Shown here: positions 43,535-54,821 of the stretch, piece by piece
Layout of the letters: each line of letters opens with the position of its first letter
How positions within the stretch are numbered: the first letter of the stretch is position 1
Assembly: GCA_027579435.1 (NCBI GenBank)
Contig: JANBPK010000707.1
Coordinates: 62,001 to 126,000, forward strand
Origin: Candolleomyces eurysporus
Taxonomy: Eukaryota > Basidiomycota > Agaricomycetes > Agaricales > Psathyrellaceae
Length of the DNA: 64,000 bases
Reading direction: 5' to 3'
Made by a program: the position numbers and the translations under genes
The notes under the pieces: generated by a model
What the model was told of the DNA's origin: nothing
What the model saw: the letters and a program-made list of their open reading frames with translations, nothing else
Databases searched by the model: none

Positions 43535-43998
43535 ATGCCAATGTTTTCTTCAAAGACGTTCAAGTCGACCAATCTCAGCAGCACCATTAAGAAGCATCCC
43601 AGCGTGTTTGGCGTACCGTTCGTCCTTCTCATGGTGGCAGCGTCGTTCGGATTATCGTCCGTGACTCAAACGCGATATGACCACCACGACCAGAGAGTCA
43701 AGCAGGTACGTATATGTCCATCAATGTCCTGTCGTATGTGGTCTAACTGAGTTGCAGGTTACGAAAGAGCAAGAATTGCGATTAGACCAAAACCGGAAGA
43801 AATTCGACATTCGGGAAGAGTATTTCGTGAGACTTGGCCCTCTTAGTGACTGTTTATGGGATCTGACACGCAATATAGCGTTTGAGCGCTGCCGCTGACG
43901 AAGATTGGGAGCCTAAGCGTATTCAGAGGCCTGCTGGACTGCCCGAATGGGGTGTACCACCTCCCGAACCCCAGCCACCAACGGACTCGAAGAAGTAG
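43535..43998 (+). CDS. COX16: Cytochrome c oxidase assembly protein Cox16
   Basis: Exons 43535..43705, 43758..43826, 43879..43998; 119 residues. Cox16 is an inner-membrane mitochondrial protein needed for assembly of complex IV, acting with the Cox1 and Cox2 modules. Visible: short N-terminus (MPMFSSKTFKSTNLSSTIKK), one membrane helix (PSVFGVPFVLLMVAASFGLS), the signature TQTRYDHHDQRVKQVTKEQ (residues about 45-63) and the tail EDWEPKRIQRPAGLPEWGVP. The family ends DWEPKRVPRPPGMPEW-like, matching well. The upstream ATG context and divergent layout support this start; introns are GT-AG. Confidence 0.92.
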
Positions 43999-44431
43999 CC
44001 GAAGAATCTCGACTCTACGTCGAGAGAGAGCATTTATTATGTGGAAATGCACATCTCTATTCTACCGCACCTGCCAACTGTGGAGCTGCCAGTCAAATCC
44101 TGCGCGGTGCCTGGCTGGATCCGACGCATTCTACTTTCAATTCCTTGTGCCAGTACGAGAGTAGTCTTTCTATCACCTCAATACTGAATATTAGGCAGCG
44201 CCGGAGAGGGGTCATGGTATAATTCACACCGTACAGGTAACCTGCGTGTCGGGTTGAACCTCCACATTTCGATAGACGCGGCACGGTAAAATCAGGATGT
44301 TAGCATGTCTAGATCTAGGGTATGTCGCGACGCGTTTGTACAGGAAGGCCGAGTCCATGAACATGCAATCTACAATGATGGGTATATTGAGAGTTCAGGT
44401 GAAAGAAATATATGGTATTATGCCACGATCC
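43999..44431. other. Intergenic, convergent
   Basis: Between COX16 (+) and hemerythrin gene 1 (-). No gene recognised. Confidence 0.3.
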
Positions 44432-45362
44432 CTACGGTTTATATACTTGAGGCTCCCCGGATTGAGTGAACGGCGCAAACTTCCAATAGCTGCAGATGGT
44501 GGTCAGTTCTTGGCTACGGCAATGTAAATAATTGAATCTGAATTTTACCTTGCGTTGACTCGAGAGAATACGTTCTTTGCAAGCCATTTCAAAACTGGAG
44601 GCAGAGGGGGCCATGAAGGTGCATCCTGAGTCTTGTGGGCGGCAAGGAAGCAAGGAATTGTCGTGGTAAACCCTCCTTCTGCCTTGATATGAGCCTCAAG
44701 GTCTAAATCAAAGTTGCTAGTGTTAGTGTCTATAATACGCCTGGAAGAATAGCCGACGTGGTTACCTTGGACAAATTGGTCGAGCACCTTCCTGTCAGCT
44801 CGTTGCATAATTTCTGGTTGTATTGTGGAAATCTAGGCGAACTTGTCAGTACCGTTGCGATGAATGCGAAATAATTTCAACTGACCTCGTCGTGAAGATG
44901 ATGAACCAAAGGATCCGCAAAGATTTTGAGCATTTCTCGAGTTTTCACCGCATCATAGTCAAGCTCGTTCCTCTTGACTTGGTCCAAGTACTTTTCAAAC
45001 GCGTCCATCCCATCATGGAATGCCTTGTGCTGTTCAATATTCTCCTCCATATTAATGCCAGCCCCTGCAAAAGCCGGGAACATAATCTTCTCCTCCGTAT
45101 CGTGGTGGGTGTGAATAGCAGACAAAACAAGAAGGGCATAGCCAACGAAAGCTGGTGTATCCCTTGCAGAAACGAGTGCAGCGTTATGCCAGATAGCGTT
45201 CAAGCTTCGGATGAGGACGTTGTGCACCACCGACATCTCTCCAGCCAAGTGAGCTGCAGGATCTTCATTGACTTTGCCCAAGAAAGGGTAGGACGGTAGG
45301 GTAATAGGTGCCCATGGGGTGTCAGCGAGCTCTGAAGAGTGGGTCGAGGCGGGGGTTGACAT
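44432..45362 (-). CDS. Hemerythrin (HHE) domain protein 1
   Basis: Exons 45362..44886, 44832..44766, 44702..44549, 44489..44432; 251 residues. The HHE domain occupies about residues 40-175 with candidate iron ligands His47 (VVHNVLIRSLN), His87 and Glu91 (HHDTEEKIMFP), His112 and His116 (EQHKAFHDGM), and His154 to Glu159 (HHLHDE). Fungal proteins of this type bind a di-iron centre and are suggested to sense or store oxygen or iron. After the domain comes a C-terminal part (IMQRADRKVLDQFVQ, PPLPPVLKWLAKNVFSRVN) ending VYKP. Nearly identical in exon lengths to the gene at 50095-51023. A cytochrome P450 lies between the two copies. The 15-bp sequence at 45430-45444 is conserved upstream of both. 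Confidence 0.9.
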
Positions 45363-47443
45363 AGAGTTAAGAGGCTGTTGTCCAAGCTAANGGGGTATGG
45401 GGAGGATAAATCAGGTGGTAGGCTCCTCAAGCTTTGCCTTTTATTATCACGACCTGCCAATGGCGACTAGCTTTGCGGCATGGCCTGGGAGATCCCTTCG
45501 ACGCGACATCGTTTCAAAGGGCCGCTGGCCCCCGACATAGCCCTTTTCGTCCGAGAGTATCGTGTTCCGCAGAGGTCGCGCTTTCGTATCTGTCAGGACT
45601 GTAGGCCACATGCTACGTTGAGTCATCACTCGCGCTAAATTCAAGGGAAAGAATTGGTCAGGGCAGGCGTTTCTCACCGCCGACTTGAATGCCGCCGGAG
45701 TGACCACATCTTAGTTTGATCCGCCACGTCCCTGCACGCTTGGCAAGCGAGCAACATAGCTTCGCCGATCTCGTCGGTTGTGCAAGGGAGGAAACAAGGA
45801 TTCAAGTGGTACATGGTTCGTGGTAGAAGACTGATGAAGGAGTTAATTGAAGTCGCTGGAATGATTTTTTACACCGAACCTGCAAACACCAATGGAGCGA
45901 AGCTGGTGGAAAATATGTTTGTGGGTATCAGTGATTATAATCTCTGCCTGAACTTCCGCCAATATATGGGTCATTTCGGTCTACTCACGCATTATCGTTC
46001 CCAGTGCCTTGATACGCCTAGAAGATCATAGACGCAGAATGTCAGCCAGGAAAGGGAAGACTAACTAGACGAACCGTGGAATGAAGAGGGTCAGCAGGGC
46101 GGCAAATATCTTTCATCTGGATTTGTATCTACCTTTAGAAACATTCGGAAATTCCAGCAACATCGCACGCTCCGGGCAGCTCGAAAATGGTGTTGACCTC
46201 GCCTCGTCCACGGATCGTCGTCCATCATGCACAGTCAAACATTAGCCTAAACTGAGAGACATGATTGAGCAATGAGTAATAATGTCAACAGACATGCCAT
46301 CACACCAGATGATCGCAGCAAATGTGAAGGATGCGTTGCTCACGGTGAACTCGGCCGTGTCAGCCAATTCAGGGCGACGGCGCAGGGCGGATGGTTCGCC
46401 CCAGGCTCACAACGTAAAACCGGTCTCAGAGCGTTAGGATGATACTGGCCGACCAAAAAAATATCTTGCGGCCCACAAAAGAGAGGCGGAGAAGCGTAAA
46501 GGTTTCGTCAAATTCCAAGGTGGCCTGCGGTTCAAGAGTTAAAATAGATTTAGCGCTATATGCTCTGCCGCACATAGGTGCCCCGGCAAGTTCAAAAGGG
46601 CCCTATGCGGCGCTGACTGAATAGGTTCAAGTCCATGAAAGCCTGGGATCGGGATTAGAATGGCATTCGCCCATCCAAGAGACCAATTAGCATGAGAGGT
46701 CGACCACTGCAAGTACCCTAGATCGGCGTTGTTGAACGATTCAATGCGTTAGGTTGCCAACGGTCCGCACGGTGTGAAAAAAGCTTGAAGCCTCAAATCT
46801 ATAACATATACATAACATGATTGCGTATGCAGTTTCGGGCTGAAGGAGGCGTCAGTTAGGCAAGAAAAATACATTTTTGAAAACAACTTTCCGAATTCCA
46901 ACTTCGATCTTCAACTGCCGTAGCTGAATCCACTTAGCGTTATGTACTGTAATGTGAGTCCTCTGCCGTCATCTTCGTCGATATCTTGGGGCAATCGGTG
47001 GAGGTTAGTATGTGGCAAGAAGGAAGAAATCAATAATTGATAATTGGTCACCCGACCCCAGCCACTGCTTTATTTGGATTTTAATTGGTTTTCCTTGTTC
47101 CGATTCCTGGCCATCCACACAGGTTACCGGCTCACCATATCGTAAAACTTCAGCGGACGACTTACGATGTTTACCAACCCACTCTGAGATTCGCTAACGA
47201 GGCTTTGTGGCACCGAGTACGACAGAGTCCGCTGGAGATTGTAAGGTCGGCTATGGGTGAGGGGTCAGAAGAATGCACACCCACAATATCCCCCGTGACG
47301 CTGTTCGATTCTCTGCATTCTCGATTCGATTGACATAGTTTCATTTCGCTAGTCTCGGTCTCCATTTTGGAGGTTTAAAGGCGACTCGATGGAGGACGAA
47401 AGGACTGCGGTTCCAAACACCCCCGGGCCATCTAGGCGACATC
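45363..47443. other. Intergenic, upstream of hemerythrin gene 1 and of the P450
   Basis: About 2 kb. The first 400 bp resemble the flank upstream of hemerythrin gene 2, including a minus-strand frame with FKSAVRNA and PLNLAR near 45630-45700. From 45780 to 47400 no feature is recognised on either strand. Confidence 0.4.
45430..45444 (-). promoter_or_regulatory. Conserved TATA-like box upstream of hemerythrin gene 1
   Basis: Minus strand ATAAAAGGCAAAGCT, starting 82 bp before the ATG. The same 15-mer lies 70 bp before the ATG of gene 2, while surrounding bases differ. Confidence 0.5.
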
Positions 47444-49594
47444 ATGGAAACTTTTTCTGCTTTACAAGGCGGATGGGTTCAAGATGCAACTGTACTACTC
47501 GCAGGCATCTCTCTGACTTACTACATCCGTAAAAAGGCGAAGAACGGCCGTTCAGGTCTTCGACTGCCACCCAGTCCAAGGGGTCTACCTATCCTCGGAA
47601 ATGCTCTCGACATACCCTTGCAGAACTGCCAGCAAGGGTATTCAAAGTGGGCAAAGGAGCTGAGTAAATATATGCCCTTATTGCTGTTCTCAACGAACCT
47701 AATATGACACTCGTCAGACTCTGACATTATCAGTGCAAGTGCAGTGGGAACCAATATCATAGTGATTGATACCGTGCCAATAGAACTCGAGCTAATGGAC
47801 AAGCGATCCTTGCGATATTCGAGCAGGTACGGGCTCCAAGAACATCCCCTGGACGTCGTGCCTATTCCAATAAATTCACTAGAGCAGAATCTGTGATGGC
47901 CAAAGAGCTGTAAGTGACAATCCTTTTCGCCATCGCGCGTCTTTATTCTACCAAGCTGAAGCTTCCTTCTTCCAGAATGGGTTGGGACTATCTCTTTGCG
48001 ATGCTCCCATATGGAGAAAGATGGAAAGAACGCCGCCGAATGTTTGTACAACATTTCCGCCCCTCGGACACCTCAATCATCCGCCCTCAAGAGCATGAGT
48101 TTGTCACTCGGCTGCTTGTTGAACTAAATCGGACGCCTGATAAATTCTTCGAAGTTCTGCGAGGGTACGATGTTGATCTATAATATTCTATCTCTCGAGT
48201 CCTAAAGCTATTCAACAGTTCAATGGGAGGTTTTATCGTCTCCCTCGCGTACGGTATCCCAGTCAAGGCACGTGGGGATCCGCACCTAGAATTCTCTGAA
48301 CTCTCTATCCGCACAGTTACGGAAGTCTCGACGCCAGGCTCTAACTTTGTCGATGTTCTTCCCTTCCTTAAACATATCCCTGCTTGGTTCCCGGGTGCTG
48401 GGTTCCAAAGGAAAGCCAGGGAGCTCTATTACATGTCAGACAAATTCAGATCCTCGCCATTCGATAAGGCAGTTTCCAACCTCGTAAGTCGATTTTACCT
48501 TTTCTCTCATCACAAGCTACTAAAGGATCTCCGTTAGGGAACGTCTCTGAACCGACCATCCTTCGTGTCAGTCGCACTCGGGGCAATCGACGAAAACAGC
48601 GTGGACGCGGAACACCAGAAGCAACTCGTTAAAGACACCGCAGCGATGTTCTACGGCGCAGGGACAGACACGATTGTAGCCTCAATTCTTAGTTGGATTT
48701 GGGTCATGTTGAAGCACCCTCACATCCAAGCCCGTGTCCACGATGAGCTCAACAATGTTCTGAATGGCAGGTTGCCTGACTTTGAGGATCAGGATAAGCT
48801 GCCGTATTTGATGTCGACGCTCATGGAATCGATGCGGTGAGTCCTATTTGCTCTTGCAGCGAAAACGTTAACTATAGTCCTCGACAGGTTGGCGCCTCCT
48901 GGGCCTCTTGGTTAGTATCGCTTTCGCATATCTAACGCCCATCAGTGGCTTACACACTTTGTACGCAGGCATTCCCCACCGAAGCACAGAAGACGATGTG
49001 TACGGAGACTACTTCATCCCGAAAGATTCCATCATTATTCCGAATATTTGGTACGAAGCCCCTGTCTAAACTGAGCATCAAATTATAACAACTCACTGCC
49101 AGGTCCATGCTACGAAGGGAAGACGAATATGGGCTTGATGCCAGCTGTTACAATCCCGACCGTTTTCTGACCCCGGACGGAAAAATCAATCCAAACGTTT
49201 TGGATCCACACGTAGCTGCGTTTGGCTTCGGACGAAGGTACATTTATCCTTTTCATTAGACACCCATCCACCTCTCGAACGATGTCATTCGTTGACCAAA
49301 CTTTGATTCCAGATCTTGCCCGGGAGCTCATATCGGACGGTCGATGGTTTGGCTAGCGGCCGCATCCCTCGCAACCGTGTTCGAGTGGGGCGAACCTCTC
49401 GGCGAGGATGGCAAGCCAATCGACCAGCCAGAAGATTACGATACCGCACTTCTCTAGTGAGTAGTTTCACATCGCCCATTGTAACCGTTACTCAAGCCAA
49501 GATATTCGATAGCCAACCAAATCGATTCAAATGCGAGTTCAAGCTGCGTCCGAATGCCCAGGACCTTTTGTCAGAGTTGGAGGCGCAACAGTGA
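47444..49594 (+). CDS. Cytochrome P450 monooxygenase
   Basis: Eleven exons: 47444..47663, 47718..47826, 47883..47909, 47976..48164, 48219..48483, 48538..48836, 48888..48910, 48969..49050, 49103..49237, 49313..49456, 49513..49594; 524 residues. An N-terminal membrane anchor (ATVLLAGISLTYYIRKK) and proline hinge (LPPSPRGLPILGN) place it in the ER. The I-helix oxygen-binding motif is AGTDT (311-315), the K-helix is ESMR (Glu367, Arg370), the PERF region reads NPDRF, and the haem loop is FGFGRRSCPG with Cys452. All essential motifs are present. Exons of 23 and 27 nt are needed to keep the frame. Typical of agaricomycete oxidative P450s related to the O-methylsterigmatocystin oxidoreductase-like group; substrate unknown. 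Sits between the two hemerythrin genes. Confidence 0.9.
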
Positions 49595-50094
49595 TAGCGC
49601 ACGGATCAGACTGACGGGATTCGGGCAAATGCAGCAACAATTCGACGAGTAGCCCAGGGCATGTCCGATACTCACCATTGTTAACCTATATTCGGAGTTT
49701 TGGTTTTCTCTGCTACAGGCTACTCCCGAGGATCTCGTATCTATCGACGGGCTCGTTCCGTCCAAATAGATCTTATTCCGTACAGAATGCGTGTCATTCT
49801 ACATATAAAAATATGTCCATGCAGCCAATGTCCGAGAAGCGGAGTGAGAGTTGAGACGCAAAGCAAAAAAGGAAATCTAATAGCAAATTATATAATAGTC
49901 CAAACAAAATGAGTTGTTGGAAAGACAACAAAAAGCAGCAGTCATAGACTACGCGAAAAGGTACGGTAATGAGATTAGTCAAATCAAACGGTTAGGCAAT
50001 CAAAAAGCTGAATGTTTCACCCAACTGAAATGAAATCCCGTCAGTCTCCAGCCCCCTCCTCGACGCATCAACCACACGACACCTCATGCAGTCC
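49595..50094. other. Intergenic, convergent
   Basis: Between P450 (+) and hemerythrin gene 2 (-). AT-rich around 49870-49990; no gene. Confidence 0.3.
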
Positions 50095-51023
50095 CTATGG
50101 CTCATATACTCGAGGCTCCCCAGATTGAGTAAATGGCGCAAACTTCCAATAACTTCAGATGGTGGTCAGTTCTCGGTAATGGCAACGGAATTCCTTAAAT
50201 CTGTATTTACCTTGCGTTGACTCGAGAGAATACGTTCTTTGTAAGCCATTTCAAAACGGGGGGCAGAGGGGGCCATAAAGGTGCGTCCTGAGTCTTGTGG
50301 GCGGTAAGGATGAAAGGAATCGATGTGGTCAAACCTCCTTCTTCTTTGAGATGTGCCTCGAGATCTAATAGACAGATGCCAGTGGTTAGTGACACGCCTG
50401 GAAGAATACCCATGACGATCTGCTCACCTTTCACAAATTGGTCAAGTACATTCCTGTCCGCTCGTTGCATAATTTCCGGTGTTATTGTGGAAATCTAGGC
50501 GAATAAATCAGTGCTGTTGCGATGAACGGGAATAAATTGAGCTTACCTCTTCGTGGAGATGATGAACCAAAGGATCCGCAAAGGCTTTGAGCAACTCTCG
50601 AGTCTTCACCGCGTCATACAAAAGCTCCCTTCTCTTGACCTGCTCCAAGTACTTTTCGAAAGCCTCCATTCCATCATGGAATGCCTTGTGCTGTTCGATG
50701 TTCTCCTCCATATTGATCCCAGCCCCCGAAAAAGCGGGGAACATAAGTTTGTCTTCAGTATTATGGTGGGAGTGAATAGCGGTCAAAACAAGGAGGGCGT
50801 AGCTAACGAAGGCTGGCGTATCCTTTGCAGAAACAAGTGTGGCATTATGCCAGATGGCGTTCAGGCTTCGTATGATGACGTTGTGCACCACCGACATCTC
50901 TCCAGCCAGGTGAGCTGCAGGATCCTCGTTGATTTTGCCCAAGAATGGGTACGACGGTAGAGTGATGGGTGACCATGGAGCGTCAGTGAGCTCCGAAGAG
51001 TGGTTTGAAGCCGAGGTTGCCAT
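50095..51023 (-). CDS. Hemerythrin (HHE) domain protein 2
   Basis: Exons 51023..50547, 50494..50428, 50364..50211, 50152..50095; 251 residues, with exon lengths equal to gene 1 (477, 67, 154 and 58 nt). The same candidate ligands are kept: VVHNVIIRSLN, HHNTEDKLMFP, EQHKAFHDGM, HHLHEE. Differences cluster in the linker and C-terminal part (for example HLKEEGGLTTSIPFILTAHK versus HIKAEGGFTTTIPCFLAAHK). No frame breaks, so both copies are probably active. Introns have diverged but keep positions and phases. Its upstream flank carries the conserved TATA-like 15-mer and, further out, a small inverted-repeat element. Confidence 0.9.
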
Positions 51024-51078
51024 TGAGTTTAAGGGTTGCTGTCGGGGGCGAAGTTTATGAGGAAGTAAACTGTGTGGT

Positions 51079-51093
51079 AGCTTTGCCTTTTAT
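51079..51093 (-). promoter_or_regulatory. Conserved TATA-like box upstream of hemerythrin gene 2
   Basis: Same minus-strand 15-mer (ATAAAAGGCAAAGCT) as at 45430-45444. Confidence 0.5.
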
Positions 51094-51289
51094 CCTGGCA
51101 GATAGGTTTGCGGTATGAGTTGGGGATGTCCATTCAATAGTCGCGACATCGCTTCACGCTGACCGGGACCCTCCAAACCGCTGGCCACCCGACACGGTAG
51201 TAATCCACGTTGCCAGACCCTGTTCGTTCGAGAGCATGTGTTCCGCAGAGCTCGCGTTTTTCATATCTGTCAAGACCGTAGACCACATA

Positions 51290-51433
51290 CTACATTGGGT
51301 CATGCCGAGCCAAATTCAAGGGAAAGTATTGGTTGAAGCGGGCGTTTCTGACCGCCGACTTGAACACTGCCGGGTCCAAAGTGACAACATTTTCAATTCC
51401 CAGTTGATCCGCCACATCCCTGCCATAGGCTGT
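51290..51433 (-). other. Duplicated coding-like fragment upstream of hemerythrin gene 2
   Basis: Minus-strand frame containing VFKSAVRNARFNQYFPLNLA; a related frame (AFKSAVRNACPDQFFPLNLA) lies upstream of hemerythrin gene 1 near 45625-45700. Both look like remnants of one conserved coding or leader segment that was duplicated with the gene. No family recognised. Confidence 0.35.
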
Positions 51434-51712
51434 CACTGCTGGGATCCAATTGTTCTGCGTTCGGCAAAATCGTTGCAAAACGCATCCTTTGATTAGAAAA
51501 TTTTGATACTATCCTGCATTGGGCAAAATATGATGCAAAATGCGATTATATGTCTTTTGCAGCCTGCAATACGCGGAATCTGGCGTTTTGCGGGCGGCAA
51601 TACGCAAATAATTGTCTTTTGCGCGTTGCAAGAGGTTTTTCAGAACTTAGGATTTCTTGGATCCGTTTTGCATGCATCTTGCAGACCGCAGAAAAGTTGG
51701 ATCCCAGCAGTG
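51434..51712. mobile_element. MITE-like element, about 279 bp
   Basis: The ends are a perfect 16-bp inverted repeat, CACTGCTGGGATCCAA at 51434-51449 and its reverse complement at 51697-51712. Similarity continues inward to about 54 bp per arm (both arms have TTCTGCG, then TGCAAAACG[C/G]ATCC). The interior is packed with TTTTGC / GCAAAA motifs in both orientations, as expected of subterminal transposase-binding repeats. No coding capacity. Target-site duplication is unclear; TGT flanks both ends. The element interrupts the flank shared by the two hemerythrin genes. Confidence 0.7.
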
Positions 51713-51971
51713 TGTGTGCTCTCTGACAAGCGATGACGACGTTCACCGCCCTCAGAGCTCACCATAGCCACGTCCAAATGGTAAATCCTTATGTTATCTG
51801 GGTTGGTACTAATTTGCTGGTAATTAATAAACTTGCGATGTGTCCTCCGACCTTGATCCTATCAATGGCAGCCTACAGTACGCTTGTGTGACCTGTCCAC
51901 AATACAAGACAAGAATAAACTACAAAGTCCATGTAATGTACATTGTCTATTAAAATCATAATCATGAATTT
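51713..51971. other. Intergenic
   Basis: 3' side of the membrane protein gene that ends at 51972. No feature recognised. Confidence 0.3.
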
Positions 51972-53644
51972 TCAAGATTCTGTCAACCGCCGGCTAGGGA
52001 GCGTCGGCGACTCATATTCGGGTAAATCCTCACCTCCACTCCTACCGTCATGCTCCGTACCCCAAGTCCCTCTCCTCCTCCTTTCCTGCAAATCCGTCAT
52101 CTGCTCCGCTAGCGCAGCAAGGTTCCTCCTCATCGTCTCCAGCGAAGCGTTTATCTGCTCTTCCGAAAGACCCCGTCTGCTGAGCGTCTCTTGTTCTACC
52201 TGGATAGTTGCAATCATCGAATTAATGGATTGCTGTAGGCCTTGGACACGTTGCTCGAGCGCCCCATCGGTAGCGTTGTGGGGTGGTAATGCCAAGGCAG
52301 ATGGACCTACAGGTGCCCTCTGGCCAGTATGCGAGGAAGCGCTGGTATACTCTAGCTGGGACGATTGATTCGACAGTGCGGGTGTGGGCGACCGAGTCGA
52401 ATCAAGGTGACTTGACTGGGTCTGTGATAGCGACGGTTGCTGAGGAACATGCCCTCTCCTTCTTCCGTCCCCAACCGGTCGCATTTGTGTGAAAGGTTGA
52501 ATATGTGGAGTTTTTGGAGGCCGTCGGGAACCTGTGCCACTGCTGCTGGTACCCGAACCCGAGCTGATGCCAGTTATGACAGTACCTCCTAATGACTGCG
52601 TGCTTAGGGACGGTGTTTGGTGTGCGTAGGGAGGGATTGGAGCGGTCGATATCGAGGGATATTGGCGGTGGTGACTTTGCCCTGTGGATTGAACAGTGTC
52701 GGGACTGTGATATTCCGGTCCGACAGGTTTTCGATACTTTCGACGGATGAAGAACAGAGCTAGGATGAACAATGCGAATATGGCAATTCCCCCTATAACT
52801 CCACCGGCGATGGGCCCTGCAAGTGATGTCTTCCCCTTGCTGTTCGTTGCTGTTGAAGAGGGTTGTGATGATGTTGACGATGGCGAAGGAGATGTAATCG
52901 TAACCATCCCGGAGAAGAGAGCGTCGTCGTATCTAAAGTCACGGGTTAGTGGGATTTAACATGGAAATAGAGTAAGAACCTACGTGTACATGGCATAGTC
53001 AAAATTGAGAAACAGGTGCTCCTCGGGACCAGACATGACCACACTGAGAGTATGCTCCTTATGTTCGAGTCCAGTCCGGGAGAATGCAAGATGTTGATAA
53101 ATGAAGTCCGTTCTTGACATGTCAGGTTCATGGCTGAAGAAAACTGGTGCTTCGCTATCCACCGTAAAGTTGGCCTGCGTCTTCGTTGTGATACCCTCAC
53201 CACAGTTATTTGCGAGAGTCAAAAAGACATAGATTGCATTTCCTGCCAAGATGTTACGACGGAACACTTGCTGAATAGAGATGGCTAGTGCTCACCGGTG
53301 AATCGCATCTGGACAGAGACAGGATCAATCCCCGCTTCTGGCCGATACGTCGCAGCATTATAGGTTGTCTGAAAGGCACCCTGTGGATCAGGTTTGACAC
53401 GACAACCCCCACACTCATCCCCTTCCCAGATACCAGCCACCTTCGGCAAGAACTCAGGCACAACACTAGTCAAGGAATCCCCAAAATGATCGTCTATCGT
53501 TGCATTGAGCAATATCCCATCTACCACGTCGATGAAAGTGTTGGCAAGAAGGAGCGGAAGAAGGAGCGTCGTAGCTTTACGACTTAGAAAAGGGGATGAG
53601 GATATGACGGGTTTCAAGGTCGTTGGCAGCGACCGTGGAGACAT
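51972..53644 (-). CDS. Single-pass membrane protein with secreted beta-rich domain, paralogue of left-edge gene
   Basis: Exons 53644..53296, 53242..52984, 52932..51972; 522 residues. A hydrophobic segment (TLLLPLLLANTFIDVVDGIL) acts as signal peptide or anchor. The extracellular part has TIDDHFGD, a close cysteine pair (GDECGGC), MRFTGNAIYVFLTLANNC and LNFDYAMYT, matching the family layout of the gene at 1-1153. A Ser/Thr-rich stalk (TITSPSPSSTSSQPSSTATN) leads to one membrane helix (GPIAGGVIGGIAIFALFILA) and a basic stop (FFIRRKYRKP). The cytoplasmic tail is long, Ser/Pro/Gln-rich, with a coiled-coil-like segment near the end (LEQRVQGLQQSINSMIATI; NLAALAEQMTDLQERRR). Function unknown; a surface receptor or adhesion role is inference. 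Confidence 0.85.
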
Positions 53645-54821
53645 GAGAGTCGGGAACAGAAAGGATCGCCAGCGTCCACGGGTAAGAAGGCCGTGCGTGG
53701 GTTACCAATCTCAGGATGGAGTAGGCTTCAACCTGATAGAGAGCGCAGCGGTGATTGATATTAAGATGGCAAAGTACCGGAGATGACGTCGAGCGCAATA
53801 TAATCCCGTTCCTTGTGAATCATCCACGAAATTTACCCTGAAGCCCGCAGGGCGAGGATGTTCTGTGCGGAGTTGGTAAGATGGGGGCTATGAGCAACTA
53901 GCGCTGCCAACAAGAGGACGACCTAGGGGAAAAGATGATGGTGAGAGAAAGGAACATGACATGGACCCATCATCAATCATGATTCAACGTTTCCAGGATT
54001 TGAATTCGAGGCTGTTCCGTCCTTTGGTCTCAGCCCTCTTCACTCGTCACGGGCCTACATGTCTCTTCGTCGCCATCATGAATAGGTTCAAACATGCGCC
54101 CATTGCACTGGATGGACCCCTTGAAAAACGTGTACATATGCTCAAAAAGTCCTCGAGTCTAGACCAGCTCTCTTTCTCAACAAGTCCACAACCGCCGACT
54201 CGTCTCCTCGACAACCGTTCGGATCATTTCCATGGTATGCCTGTACAGGCGCCGGCTACTTGATCAGGCTCATCTCGTTTGTGGTCAGTCGATCTTGAGG
54301 TCATGGCTTCCTCAGCTGCAGGCTGCTGTTTTCTTCGTCCCTGGTCCATACTTGACGCCCTGATTGGACTTGCCCCAGAATGCCACTTCCAGCGCTCAGC
54401 CGCAATCAAATATTCAAGTTTGAAGGAATGTTGATGAGTGCCCCGTATTATTGCACGACTCTCAAACCAACCTCTGTCAGATGAACTCCAGGATTCTCCG
54501 AAAAAGTATCTATTTCTGAAGCCTGATTTTGGATAAGCTTCCCATTGACCACGAGTCTACAGTTGGCATTTACCACTTCCTGCGGGTTAAACGAACGATC
54601 GGCGCGAGGGAAGGCGGGGACTCCTATAAAGATATGTTTTTGTAGCATCAAGTACAATGTTCTTACATGATGTAAAATTCATTCATTAGCACCAGCGGTA
54701 CCTTGACTTTCCATGGATCAGAAGCAAGGCTTTGTTTGAGCGGCTGCTAGTACACATACACTGGATAGTTACGAGAAGATCAGGAGGCCAGTAAAAGGGG
54801 AAGGAAACTGCGAAAATACTG
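53645..54821. other. Intergenic
   Basis: About 1.2 kb without a recognisable gene on either strand; promoter side of the membrane protein gene and 3' side of F-box gene 7. Confidence 0.35.

Noticed and set aside
46620..46640. tRNA B-box-like GGTTCAAGTCC
   Set aside because: No A-box at the right distance and no acceptor-stem pairing could be drawn.
47444..49594. Cytochrome P450 as a pseudogene, because the reading frame is interrupted many times
   Set aside because: Every interruption coincides with a GT-AG intron of 50-75 nt, the phases join perfectly, and all catalytic motifs are present.
51480..51660. CRISPR-like array of TTTTGC/GCAAAA repeats
   Set aside because: Units are short, irregularly spaced and in both orientations, lie between inverted termini, and the genome is eukaryotic; a MITE explains them.
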